DNA from: an uncultured Flavobacteriaceae bacterium
Lineage (GTDB): Bacteria; Bacteroidota; Bacteroidia; Flavobacteriales; Flavobacteriaceae
DNA length: 64,000 bases
Assembly (NCBI GenBank): GCA_947494565.1
Contig: CANLVG010000006.1
Coordinates: 124,001 to 188,000, forward strand
Reading direction: 5' to 3'
This document shows, piece by piece, positions 34,111 to 44,500 of the stretch. The notes beneath the pieces were generated by a model that saw only the letters and a program-made list of their open reading frames with translations, searched no databases and was not told the origin of the DNA. Position 1 is the first letter of the stretch. Every line of letters starts with the position of its first letter. The position numbers and the translations under genes are program-made.

Positions 34111-34194
34111 TTATGTATTGTAGAAGTCCTGAAGCGACACTAATAAAGCACCTGGTGCTTTTAGTGTTTTCTGATATGTGTTTGAAAAAGTCAT
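34111..34194 (-). CDS. 27-codon leader ORF before the rtcB-prfH operon
   Basis: The ORF (starting MTFSNTYQKTLKAPG) lies between a clear promoter and a terminator whose hairpin begins 21 bases after its stop. The arrangement mirrors the leader of the tRNA array. The sequence itself is not similar to the other leaders. Leader peptide of an attenuator is proposed. Confidence 0.45.
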   Translation of the reverse strand: MTFSNTYQKTLKAPGALLVSLQDFYNT

Positions 34195-34234
34195 ATATAC
34201 TTCAGTTAATAAATTTTGTTGCTGTATTGCGGTG

Positions 34235-34265
34235 CAAAGCTAAAACGGATTTTTAGATTACGCAA
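34235..34265 (-). promoter_or_regulatory. Promoter of the rtcB-prfH unit
   Basis: On the reverse strand TTG (34265-34263), 20 bases, then a perfect -7 element TAGCTTTG (34242-34235). It is a near copy of the tRNA-array promoter at 29146-29176. Confidence 0.7.
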
Positions 34266-34440
34266 GAAAAATATAATATAATTAATTGATTATCAATTGA
34301 TTATGATAAAATTAAAACATAAGAACCCCTGTCCGTTGTTCAACAGATAGCAACATAATTCATCAATTTGCTGTTTTTCAAATGCTTAGCTTTCAAATGG
34401 CATTCTTTTAGAATTTTGAGAATTCTCTAAAAAATTTACA

Positions 34441-34470
34441 CAAAAAAAGCGCCCAATTTCTTGGACGCTC
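34441..34470 (-). terminator. Terminator after the S24-like gene
   Basis: On the reverse strand AGCGTCCAA and TTGGGCGCT form a hairpin (one mismatch) followed by seven T; nearly the same sequence ends the unit at 29362-29394. Confidence 0.8.
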
Positions 34471-34497
34471 TAGTTATGTATCTTTTTTCAATAGTAT

Positions 34498-34563
34498 CTA
34501 CCCATCAATTTGATGCAATCCTAGCTTTTCAGCGTCCGGTATGTGATTTAAATAATCTGGCAT
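34498..34563 (-). CDS. 21-codon short ORF before a terminator
   Basis: This ORF (MPDYLNHIPDAEKLGLHQID, then Gly) follows the S24-like gene and stops 27 bases before a terminator hairpin, the same layout as the island's other short ORFs. Evidence that it is translated is weak. Confidence 0.25.
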   Translation of the reverse strand: MPDYLNHIPDAEKLGLHQIDG

Positions 34564-34620
34564 GTACTATATTTTTATAATTTACTTTTAAAATTCAAAG
34601 GTTAAAATGCGGCATGATGC

Positions 34621-34908
34621 CTATAATATCTCTATTACTTTACCATACACATTTTTGGTCCATCCGTTAATTCTACCGTGATTGTTACCAATAAGTAAAC
34701 CACGTTTGTCGCTTTTCCCTTTTACGAGATGCGTAAAGACGTTTCCACGTACTTTACAGAATACAATGTCACCTACTTTACAATCTTCCCAACTTATGGG
34801 CGCAAGGCGCACCGGTTGTTTTGATTTAAGTAAAGGCAACATAGAATTACCGGGTTCTTTTGAAATGATGGTCTCACCATCAAGTAATTTTTGAATTTTC
34901 CAATTCAT
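34621..34908 (-). CDS. S24/S26-like small protease-fold protein
   Basis: This 95-residue protein matches the peptidase core of S24/S26 proteins (LexA, phage repressors, signal peptidase): GNSMLPLLKSKQPVRLAPI supplies the SxM Ser region, then VGDIVFCKVRGNVFTHLV and LLIGNNHGRINGW. A Lys general base is not clearly placed, and no DNA-binding domain is attached. It has its own promoter (34995-35025) and a terminator. It could process a regulator or simply be a stress-linked relic of a mobile element. Confidence 0.7.
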   Translation of the reverse strand: MNWKIQKLLDGETIISKEPGNSMLPLLKSKQPVRLAPISWEDCKVGDIVFCKVRGNVFTHLVKGKSDKRGLLIGNNHGRINGWTKNVYGKVIEIL

Positions 34909-34994
34909 ATTTTAAATTTTAAAAGTTATGCAAATCACTATTGATGTGCATATCCGATAAAATTTTTCAAAAGAACGATTTCAATGAACTGGCG

Positions 34995-35025
34995 CAAAGA
35001 TGTTACTAATATCTTGAATTTTCAA
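34995..35025 (-). promoter_or_regulatory. Promoter of the S24-like gene
   Basis: On the reverse strand TTG (35025-35023), 20 bases, then CATCTTTG (35002-34995), identical in spacing and -7 sequence to the tRNA-array promoter. Transcription would start about 80 bases before the ATG. Confidence 0.55.
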
Positions 35026-35090
35026 AAAATTCCGATGTTAGGTTGTTAGCTTAGATAAAAAAAACATAATACTTTTTTATTTTGCATGAA

Positions 35091-35459
35091 CTACCACAAA
35101 GGTTTTTTAGATATTTTGTTTGCATCTATTGCTATAAAACGAGGTGTCCAGCAATCATCGATTAACAAGCCTATTTCAGATTTACAGTTTGGACAGATTT
35201 GATTTAATTGACCAAATTCACTAGGGCCGCAACACCCCTGTAATCTTATAGATTCCGTATGGTTATCAAGGTTTAAACTCTTATTGTTAACAAGAAAATC
35301 TATTGGAATTTCAAAGTTGTATTCTGCTTCAGCCAAAAAAACATATTGGTGAAGAGGTACTAAATCTTTTTCATCACCATGATTTATTGAAGATACCTTA
35401 GCTTGCGTAAGAGGCCCCTTAGTTAATTTTTGGTTACATTTTTTACAGTATAGTTCCAT
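35091..35459 (-). CDS. Zinc-ribbon protein coupled to the second rtcB
   Basis: I chose the ATG at 35459 (MELYCKKCNQKL), one base after the rtcB stop, giving 122 residues. CKKC near the start, CCG in the middle and CPNC near residue 90 form a likely zinc-binding core. No known family was recognised. Tight coupling to an RtcB paralogue suggests it is a partner, possibly an RNA- or ribosome-binding adaptor. Cytoplasmic. Confidence 0.7.
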   Translation of the reverse strand: MELYCKKCNQKLTKGPLTQAKVSSINHGDEKDLVPLHQYVFLAEAEYNFEIPIDFLVNNKSLNLDNHTESIRLQGCCGPSEFGQLNQICPNCKSEIGLLIDDCWTPRFIAIDANKISKKPLW

Positions 35460-35460
35460 T

Positions 35461-36876
<1,416 letters not shown>

Positions 36877-36950
36877 TTAGCCCCACCGACTCCAGCGTTC
36901 GGTGGGGCGCTACATGAAGTCGGTGAACCGGCTTCTTTATGATTCCGGTA

Positions 36951-36989
36951 CAAACTTGCGACTTATGTGCGCAATTATTTTGCGTAGTT
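36951..36989 (-). promoter_or_regulatory. Operator copy B and promoter of the second rtcB
   Basis: The inverted repeat at 36965-36989 has an exact right arm TGCGTAGTT and a degenerate left arm (ATGTGCGCA). Six bases downstream on the reverse strand is CAAGTTTG (36958-36951). It overlaps the stop codon of the 299-aa gene. Confidence 0.65.
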
Positions 36990-37887
36990 AAATAATTCTT
37001 TTCTGGTCTTTTCCCAAGAAGTTAATTAAGTGAAGTGTTTCCTTATTAATACCAGCAGCTTCAATATCCGTAGTTAACTTCCGGAAATCAAAAATGTAGC
37101 AGCATAGGAGTTGAATGGTCTGGTATAGAATAGTTCCTCTTCTCTCTAAATCATGTCTATTTTTATACATGTCACCAAATTGAAAGACAGAATAGTAAGA
37201 CGGGTGCGCATCTAAAGATAGAATTTGATAAGACCGGGGGTCTTTAGAATGAATTTTGTTTGTGTTTGCGTGTATGTTTTTCCATGAGATGGGTCGAATT
37301 TTTCCTTTAATAAATGTTATCTGCCATTTGTTTTGATCTAGATATGAATCAATACTTTTCTTATTCTTCCCATATATCTGGGTTCTCTTTATTTCAGTTG
37401 TCAGCTTGGATACAAATTCTTTTTCTTCGTTAATTTTATTTTGATTTTCTTCATTCATTGGCGAAGAATTTTTTTCAACTAAGCTAAACCGCTGGTTTAA
37501 TGAAGATATTTTCCAAATATTACATAAAACCAGAAACTCCTCTTTTGTCCAATCTTGAATATATAAATGGTTGAAAAAACCATAATTTTCAAAAAGGGAT
37601 CTAAATATGCTAGAAATGGATTGTATATCTATATAGGTGCTTTTCGGGTCGTTTTGATCCCATAAGTTCATGCCTTCAGATAAGCTTGAAATTGAAGTAG
37701 CCTTACACAAGGCCATTTGTAACATCATATTTGAAAATTTATCTTCTGTTTGATGATAATGTAAATTCACGTGAATAAAACCACATGAAATCAAATCATT
37801 CAACACTTCGATTTGAAAGGAAAAATCTGAAAGTAGCCTATCGATAGATAACTTTAATTGTTTTAGAAACATGTGTTTTTCAGTCAT
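36988..37887 (-). CDS. Unrecognised 299-aa protein under the island operator
   Basis: The ATG at 37887 (MTEKHMFLKQLKLS) is preferred to an upstream TTG because the -7 element of operator promoter C lies at 37910-37903. The protein is all-helical in appearance, with a Lys/Asn-rich middle and a conserved-looking segment SLDAHPSYYSVFQFGDMY that faintly recalls DUF5677 proteins. No signal peptide or membrane helix. It shares its operator with the second rtcB and the nucleotidyltransferases, so a role in the same RNA response is inferred. Confidence 0.65.
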   Translation of the reverse strand: MTEKHMFLKQLKLSIDRLLSDFSFQIEVLNDLISCGFIHVNLHYHQTEDKFSNMMLQMALCKATSISSLSEGMNLWDQNDPKSTYIDIQSISSIFRSLFENYGFFNHLYIQDWTKEEFLVLCNIWKISSLNQRFSLVEKNSSPMNEENQNKINEEKEFVSKLTTEIKRTQIYGKNKKSIDSYLDQNKWQITFIKGKIRPISWKNIHANTNKIHSKDPRSYQILSLDAHPSYYSVFQFGDMYKNRHDLERRGTILYQTIQLLCCYIFDFRKLTTDIEAAGINKETLHLINFLGKDQKRII

Positions 37888-37902
37888 TATTTTAACTTTA
37901 GT

Positions 37903-37941
37903 CAAATTTGGCTATGAACTACTCAATTATTTCGCTTAGTA
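37903..37941 (-). promoter_or_regulatory. Operator copy C and promoter of the 299-aa gene
   Basis: The repeat at 37917-37941 (arms AACTACTCA and CGCTTAGTA, spacer ATTATTT) is a diverged copy. CAAATTTG (37910-37903) follows after the usual six bases on the reverse strand. Confidence 0.6.
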
Positions 37942-37945
37942 TAAT

Positions 37946-38998
37946 TTATTTATAAAATTGTATTCTTATTTCCACTAATAATGCATTTACTAAATTGAAA
38001 TCTGGTCTTGATTTCAAACTAGATTTATCATAGATGACTTCTAGTTCCTCTCTCAACTTTTCTGCTCTTTCCACCAACTCTTCATATTCGAATTCAGCAT
38101 TTTTTACAGCTAGCAGAAAATCTCGGTCTGGTCTTTTTACCATAATTTTATTATCAGCCCCTATTTCTTCGGCCATATGTAAAAGACGAAAAGTGTGCAT
38201 CATGTTTTTAGCATCGTAGTTCTTGCTATGTGAGATATTACCCTTGTAACGTTCATCATTTCTCTTTTCTACCCAAGACCAATACTCTTTATACTTTTTA
38301 CAATAGGATGAATAACCATCTCGATTGAAATATAAAATAGCCGCTGGCACTTCCGATTTTGGAATAGAACTAAGACAGACTTCATTCGCATTTTCTCTGG
38401 CAACGCCACTATACTTCAAAGAAGGATTGTAGAATAGGTTATAACAATCTTTCATGTGGCTTATTTTTGCCAATCCACAATTCGAGATCTCAAAACCTTG
38501 GTTATCCAGGAAGGTATTCAAAGGCATAGCCTGTTTTTCTTTTCGCACAAAACAAAAATCAACAACAGATTTCCGGTCTTTTTCAACAGGATTAACTATT
38601 TTTTTCTTCAATCCTCTTGCCTTTTTTATTTGGGTAAAAGCGTAATTCGCAAAGGTGTCTTTGCACAATTTTGAAAGAAAGTACTCAGACTTGACTTTAT
38701 CGAATAGCGGATGCTTTGAGAGTATGCAGTCTTCAGGAACACTTAACAATTCAAGAATATTAGGATTGTTTTTTGAAAGAAGTTCTATAAACTTTTTGAG
38801 CTCATAATAAACAATATCGTTCGTCTCGTTATTTATTTGACCCACATATTCCAATGAATAATACTTTTCTTTTGGTAGTACAAAAACTCCACGAATATCG
38901 GTATCAGAAGAAGCGGTAGCGAGTCCGTATGCTCTACTACCGCTAATACATTCAAATATGATGTTTCCGGAAGCTTTTAGTTCTTCTATTGTTTTCAT
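37946..38998 (-). CDS. RlaP-type nucleotidyltransferase (first of two adjacent copies)
   Basis: The 350-residue protein has the polymerase-beta-fold signature SGSRAYGLATASSDTDIRG (about 19-37; Asp32 and Asp34 are the metal ligands) of the RNA-ligase-associated polymerase (RlaP) group, followed by a helical region. RlaP genes co-occur with RtcB in RNA-repair clusters and are thought to add nucleotides to damaged RNA ends. Its start overlaps the stop of the upstream nucleotidyltransferase by four bases, so both come from operator promoter D. Confidence 0.85.
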   Translation of the reverse strand: MKTIEELKASGNIIFECISGSRAYGLATASSDTDIRGVFVLPKEKYYSLEYVGQINNETNDIVYYELKKFIELLSKNNPNILELLSVPEDCILSKHPLFDKVKSEYFLSKLCKDTFANYAFTQIKKARGLKKKIVNPVEKDRKSVVDFCFVRKEKQAMPLNTFLDNQGFEISNCGLAKISHMKDCYNLFYNPSLKYSGVARENANEVCLSSIPKSEVPAAILYFNRDGYSSYCKKYKEYWSWVEKRNDERYKGNISHSKNYDAKNMMHTFRLLHMAEEIGADNKIMVKRPDRDFLLAVKNAEFEYEELVERAEKLREELEVIYDKSSLKSRPDFNLVNALLVEIRIQFYK

Positions 38999-39732
38999 CT
39001 GGTCAAGGTGTTATATAAAAAACTATCAATTCTATCAGTTTCAGGTTTCCCGCCCGAAAGCGATTTTGCAAACTTTTCGTTATTAACTATAACACTTGTG
39101 ATAAGATTTACGACTTTCTCATTTCTGGAATGTAAATAACTTTCGTTATTCTCCGATTTTATAACCATCAAGTTTCTTATTTCGTCTTCCTCACCCCTTT
39201 TTACAAGAGATAACATCTTGCTAAAAACAACAGGTGGCATCGTATTGTGTTCAAGTATCCACTTGCCCGCCAAAGCTGTTCGCAATGCATAAAACAAACT
39301 CTTTAGTTTTACAGTTTCACCAGTCAACTTTTCTTCATATTTTTTACTCATACTTAAATAGTGATACATACAAGCTACAGGAGAAAAGCAATCTTCAGCT
39401 ATTGCTCGTAGTTCCTTTATGGATGTGCTTTCTTCGATGTATGTTATAGGTGAGAACAAATGCTCCAATGCAGGTACGTTCGACTTTTTAAGCAAGCGTA
39501 GCTTCTTTCTGAGTTCCCAACCGACTGCATCAAAATCACCATCCATTATATCGATGCTATCTCGTTTTTCCGAGATAGACAAATACCACTCTATTGGATG
39601 TGTATATACGAATCTAACATCAAAATCACTATCTGGTGAAGCAAAGCCCCAAGCCCTACTTCCAGATTCACAAGCAAACAGTATGTCTACTTTCTTGTCA
39701 GTTGCTAGATTTTTAAGTTTACTTTTCATCAT
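38995..39732 (-). CDS. RlaP-type nucleotidyltransferase (second copy)
   Basis: This 245-residue protein carries ESGSRAWGFASPDSDFDVR (about 22-40), the same metal-binding motif as its neighbour, then LEHLFSPITYIEE and a helical C terminus resembling YcgL-type RlaP proteins. It is shorter and distinct from the adjacent 350-aa copy. It begins 16 bases after the -7 element of operator promoter D. Possible jobs are end repair of cleaved tRNA (for example restoring CCA) or tagging; neither is proven by sequence. Confidence 0.85.
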   Translation of the reverse strand: MMKSKLKNLATDKKVDILFACESGSRAWGFASPDSDFDVRFVYTHPIEWYLSISEKRDSIDIMDGDFDAVGWELRKKLRLLKKSNVPALEHLFSPITYIEESTSIKELRAIAEDCFSPVACMYHYLSMSKKYEEKLTGETVKLKSLFYALRTALAGKWILEHNTMPPVVFSKMLSLVKRGEEDEIRNLMVIKSENNESYLHSRNEKVVNLITSVIVNNEKFAKSLSGGKPETDRIDSFLYNTLTR

Positions 39733-39748
39733 TTCTAAAATTATGATA

Positions 39749-39808
39749 CAAATTTGATGATGTACTACGCAATTATTTTGCGCAGTTAGTTGAGTTCTTG
39801 TAATTTTG
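39749..39808. promoter_or_regulatory. Divergent promoters with operator copy D
   Basis: The repeat at 39763-39787 (arms TACTACGCA and TGCGCAGTT, spacer ATTATTT) serves both directions. Reverse: CAAATTTG (39756-39749) after six bases drives the nucleotidyltransferases. Forward: TTG (39778-39780) inside the repeat, 20 bases, then a perfect TAATTTTG (39801-39808) drives HD-WYL. Binding would thus block the forward promoter and could activate the reverse one. Confidence 0.7.
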
Positions 39809-39821
39809 AATCAAATACACT

Positions 39822-40436
39822 ATGGACTTAAAAGAAAGTTACGCCAAGATTTTCTCTAAATATGTACCAACGGAAAATGAAGTTGCCGCTTTATGGAATG
39901 AACTAGCTGGCGCTTACGGACAAAAGTTTCGAAAATATCATAATCTAGATCACCTTACCGAACTCTTTTCCTATTTCGATAAGTTCAAAGATGATATCGA
40001 AAATACTGAAGAGATGCTTTTGGCTATTTACTATCATGATTTTATCTATAGTATTTGGAAAAAGGACAACGAGGAAAAAAGTGCACTAAAAGCCACTCAG
40101 GTATTACAAGATCTTGGATTTGATGAAGATAGAATTCAACGAATTGAAGCACTTATTCTTTGTACGAAACATCATAGTGGCAAATCGAATGATGAGAAAA
40201 TTTTAATAGATTTTGACTTAGCAATTTTAGGGCAGTCCGAAGAAGTATACCAAGATTATGCTCGGAAGATTAGAAAAGAGTATGCTAAAATTCCCGGTAT
40301 TATGTATCGTAAAGGAAGGAAGAAAGTACTTCAACATTTTCTAGACAAGAGCTCAATTTATCAAACTAAGGGTTTTCAATCCGCTTTTGAAAAACAGGCA
40401 AGAGCAAATTTGACCAATGAACTAAATACATTATAA
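39822..40436 (+). CDS. HD-superfamily metal-dependent phosphohydrolase
   Basis: The 204-residue protein is a predicted HD phosphohydrolase: KYHNLDHLTEL (His40, His44), LAIYYHDFIY (His72, Asp73) and TKHHSG supply metal ligands. Proteins of this group are found with RtcB and RlaP and could trim phosphate-containing RNA ends before ligation. It overlaps the WYL gene start by one base, so enzyme and regulator are coupled. The forward promoter ends about 13 bases before its ATG. Confidence 0.85.
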   Translation: MDLKESYAKIFSKYVPTENEVAALWNELAGAYGQKFRKYHNLDHLTELFSYFDKFKDDIENTEEMLLAIYYHDFIYSIWKKDNEEKSALKATQVLQDLGFDEDRIQRIEALILCTKHHSGKSNDEKILIDFDLAILGQSEEVYQDYARKIRKEYAKIPGIMYRKGRKKVLQHFLDKSSIYQTKGFQSAFEKQARANLTNELNTL

Positions 40437-41452
40437 TGGCTCTCAATAAAAACGCCCTTATCCGCTACAAAACTATTGACAAATGCCTTCAAAATAACTA
40501 TCGGCAATGGACTCTGAATGATTTGATAGAAGCGTGTTCAGATGCCTTATATGAATATGAGGGTAGGGAAGTGAATGTAAGCAAACGGACCGTGCAACTC
40601 GATATTCAGTTGATGCGGAGTGATAAGCTAGGTTACAATGCTCCAATTGTTGCTTATGATAGAAAGTATTACAAATACGAAGATGAGGATTATTCCATTA
40701 CGGATATCCCGATAACGGAGAACGACATGAATGTCCTTTCTGAAACTGTAGAAATGCTAAAGCAGTTTAAAGACTTTTCTTTGTTTTCAGAACTGGGTGG
40801 AATTATTCAAAGATTAGAAGATAAAGTATATACTGAGAAGACGCATCAATCATCCATAATTCATTTAGATAAGAACGAGAATCTCAAAGGATTACATTGG
40901 CTTGACGAACTCTATCAAGCCATTCAGAAAAAAGTAGTCTTGAAAGTGGAGTACAAGTCTTTTAAAGCTGCTACGGCTAATGTAATTACTTTTCATCCGT
41001 GCTTATTGAAGGAATTTAACAACAGATGGTTTCTGATCGGGATGGGAAATAAGAACAAAGGCATAGTAAATCTGGCCCTTGACCGAATCATTTCGATTGA
41101 CTATGATTTCACAACTCCATATTCCAACTATGAATTTGATGCAGACAGCTTTTATAAAGACGTAGTAGGTGTGACCGTTAACCAAGGTGAACGGGCTTCC
41201 AATATTAAATTATGGATTGACAAATACAATGCTCCTTATGTCGTCACTAAACCTTTACATCATTCACAGATTATTGAAAAAGAAAATGAGGATGGAAGTG
41301 TTGAAGTGAATATCAAAGTGAAAATCAACTTTGAATTGGAACGTTTGATTTTGGGTTTTGGGGATGCTATTGAAGTAATTCAACCTGAAAGACTTCGCAA
41401 GCGAATTTCTAAGAAATTGGAAAAAGCTATAAGTCTGTATAGCATAAGTTAG
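40436..41452 (+). CDS. WYL-domain transcriptional regulator
   Basis: The 338-residue protein has an N-terminal winged helix-turn-helix region (about 1-75: YKTIDKCLQ, EVNVSKRTVQLDIQLMRSDK) and a WYL domain (about 155-235, with NNRWFLIGMG as the ligand-binding strand) followed by a WCX extension. WYL regulators sense nucleic acids or nucleotides and control defence and RNA-repair loci. Its own operon carries one of the four operators on its promoter, so it is the prime candidate to bind the 25-bp repeat. Confidence 0.88.
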   Translation: MALNKNALIRYKTIDKCLQNNYRQWTLNDLIEACSDALYEYEGREVNVSKRTVQLDIQLMRSDKLGYNAPIVAYDRKYYKYEDEDYSITDIPITENDMNVLSETVEMLKQFKDFSLFSELGGIIQRLEDKVYTEKTHQSSIIHLDKNENLKGLHWLDELYQAIQKKVVLKVEYKSFKAATANVITFHPCLLKEFNNRWFLIGMGNKNKGIVNLALDRIISIDYDFTTPYSNYEFDADSFYKDVVGVTVNQGERASNIKLWIDKYNAPYVVTKPLHHSQIIEKENEDGSVEVNIKVKINFELERLILGFGDAIEVIQPERLRKRISKKLEKAISLYSIS

Positions 41453-41552
41453 TTTTACACTTCCCTAAGCCAAAGTACTCTTTCCCTCAATGCCTATTTT
41501 ATAAAGGATAATTTGGAGCGAGTTTTACATTAAACAATAAAACAGACCAACC

Positions 41553-44500
41553 ATGAAAAAGCTAGTTTCACTTATTTTTTTGTCCGTATGCTCCCAGCTT
41601 TTTGCCCAAGAGTCTCTGGAAATAGTACTAAAAGATTCTAGTAGATTAAAACTTACTAGTCTAAAAATAGATGTAAGTATCGTTGGTAATTTTGCCACTA
41701 CTACCTACGATATGAAGTTCTACAACGAACTAGATAGAACTTTGGAAGGAGAACTAGTGTTTCCTTTAGGAGAAGGTCAATCAGTTTCTCAATTTGCTAT
41801 GGATGTTAACGGCAAACTTCGTGAAGCAGTCATTGTGGAAAAGGAATTGGCTCGTGTTGCTTTTGAAAGTACTGTTAGGCAGAACATTGACCCAGGCCTA
41901 TTGGAAAAAACGGAGGGAAACAACTATAAGGCAAGAGTATATCCCATATTACCAAGAAAGCATAAACATGTTGTTTTGACTTTTGAGCAAGAACTGTCAA
42001 CATCGAACCAGCATAAAACCTATGAACTGCCATTAGGAATAAAGGCAGATTTAGATAATTTTTCAATACAAATGCAAGTTTTTAATGGAGAGATGCTGCC
42101 TAAAATAAAAAGTAGTAGCTACAAAAACTTCTTCTTTAAAAAGAAGAATGATGTTTTTACTGCAAATTTAGAGAGACAAAATCATGCTCCAACCTCCCCT
42201 GTACTTGTAGAACTACTAAATACAAACAATACAGAAACAATATTAAGCTATAGGGATTATTTTTATGTAAATCAGACGCTCAAACCGAACGCCAGACTAA
42301 AACAAAAACCTAAAAAAATCAACTTGCTGTGGGATACATCTTATTCATTAAGAAATAGAAATTTAAGTAAAGAGCTATCGATTTTAGGTGAATATTTCGA
42401 ATACCTCGGAGATGTTGAAGTACATTATATTTCCTTTAGTAATTCTATACATAAAAACAATGTTTTCAAGGTTCAGAATGGTAATTGGGAGGGATTGAAA
42501 AAAGCACTGAAAGAAGCTGTTTATGATGGTGGCACATCTATGAATTTGTTCAAATCACTACTCAAGAAGTCGGGTGAAACACTTATGTTCACGGATGGGT
42601 TAGCAAATCTTGGAGATTTCTCCATTACGAATAAACAAGCTATTTATACAATTAACTCAACTACTTCTGCAAATCATGAATTGCTAAGAGAAATAGCTAC
42701 TTCATCTGGCGGCACTTATATCAATCTAGTTCGATTACCTCAAACTGAAGTCATAAATTCTTTAAAACAAGAAACGTTTCAATTTTTAGGAGCAAAACAT
42801 AATAGTACTGTTTGGGAAGTATATCCGAAGAATAAGACATACGTGTCCAAAGATTTTTCCATTTCAGGGAGGTTTTCAGAAGAAACCTCCATAGAACTGT
42901 TATTCGGCTATAGTGGAAAAGTAACTGAGCGAATTAAGGTTGCAATTAAAAAATCTCAAGGTACAGAGTTGGTCAAAAGATTATGGGCCAAACAAAAGCT
43001 AAAGCACTTAAATACTAACAAAGGGGAGAACAAAGAAAAAATAATTTCACATGCTAAAAGCCATCATTTGATAACAGATTATACCTCAATGTTGATTTTG
43101 GATAGAATTGAAGATTATGTTCGTTATCGTATTGAGCCACCTCAGGAATTGAAAGCTGAATATAAGGAAAGGGTTAAAAATTTAGAAGAAGAGGAAGTTG
43201 ATAACCTTGAATACTTAAATGACAGAAAAGAAGATTTGTTTGATGATTACACAGCTATTTTGGAATGGTACGCTACCAAGTACCCAAAGAAGAAAGTAAA
43301 ACAACCTAAAAAGGAAATATCAAATAATGAAGATATTTCTGCACCACAAAATAATACTGCTAATGTGGACACTATCATGGCAACTGATAGTCTTACGAGC
43401 CACCCGCCATCTGCAAGAATAAATATCAATATTGATTCGACTAGAAGAATAGTTTCGGGTACAGTGTTAGATGTTGATGGAGAACCATTACCAGCAGCGA
43501 ATGTGTTAGTAAAAGGAACAACGACCGGAACAACAACTGACTTTGATGGTAATTTTAGCATCAATGCCGAAGAAGGTGATGAACTTGTTTTCTCTTATAT
43601 CGGATTTACGACGACAAATGCTGTTATCGGAAATGCCGATAGCATTTCAATTTCATTGGAAGAAGATGCCGCACATTTAGAAGAGGTAGTGGTTGTAGGG
43701 TATGGTGTTCAAAGAGTACAAAATATGACCGGTTCAGTAACCTCGGTTGTTTCTCAAGCCTTACAAGGCAAGGCAGCAGGGGTTCAAATCACCCAAAATT
43801 CTGGAGAACCAGGTTCAAATACAAATGTTGTAATAAGGGGAGTGAGTTCAATGTCTAATGATAACAATCCACTTTATATCGTGGATGGTCAAATAGCAAC
43901 AAATAACCCGATGCAGGACTTAAAACCAGAAGATATTGAAGGGATACAGGTTTTGAAAGCGTTAAGTGCCGCAGCGATTTATGGTGCTAGAGCTTCAAAT
44001 GGAGTTATAATTATAACCACAAAGGAAGGCTTGGAATCCAATCAAGAAGCGATAGAGCAATTGAATCAAGAAATAACGGATAAGATAGAACTAAAATCAT
44101 GGAATCCAGACACTCCCTATATTAAGATTCTAGAAAAAGAGGCAACCGCTGAATCAGCTTATAAAAAGTATCTGGACATTAGAGATGATTATTCCAACAG
44201 CCCTTCATTTTATCTTGACGTATCTGACTTTTTTGAGAAAAAAGAAAAATACGATATAGCCATTACAATTCTTACCAATCTAATGGAAGTTGAATTGAAC
44301 AATCACGAAATCATGAAAGCCTTAGCTTATAAGCTGGAATATTTCGGACAGTATGAACTTGCTGTAATTGTGTATGAGAAGGTATTAGAGTTGCGGCCAG
44401 AAGAACCTCAGTCATACAGAGATTTGGCTTTGGCGTATGAGCAGTTAGGCGAAATTAGTAAGAGTTATGATTTGCTAAACAAATTGTATAAAGGTGATTT

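Noticed and set aside
41453-41552. A fifth operator copy before the VIT gene
   Set aside because: No match to the repeat arms was found there, so the VIT gene is not placed in the regulon.
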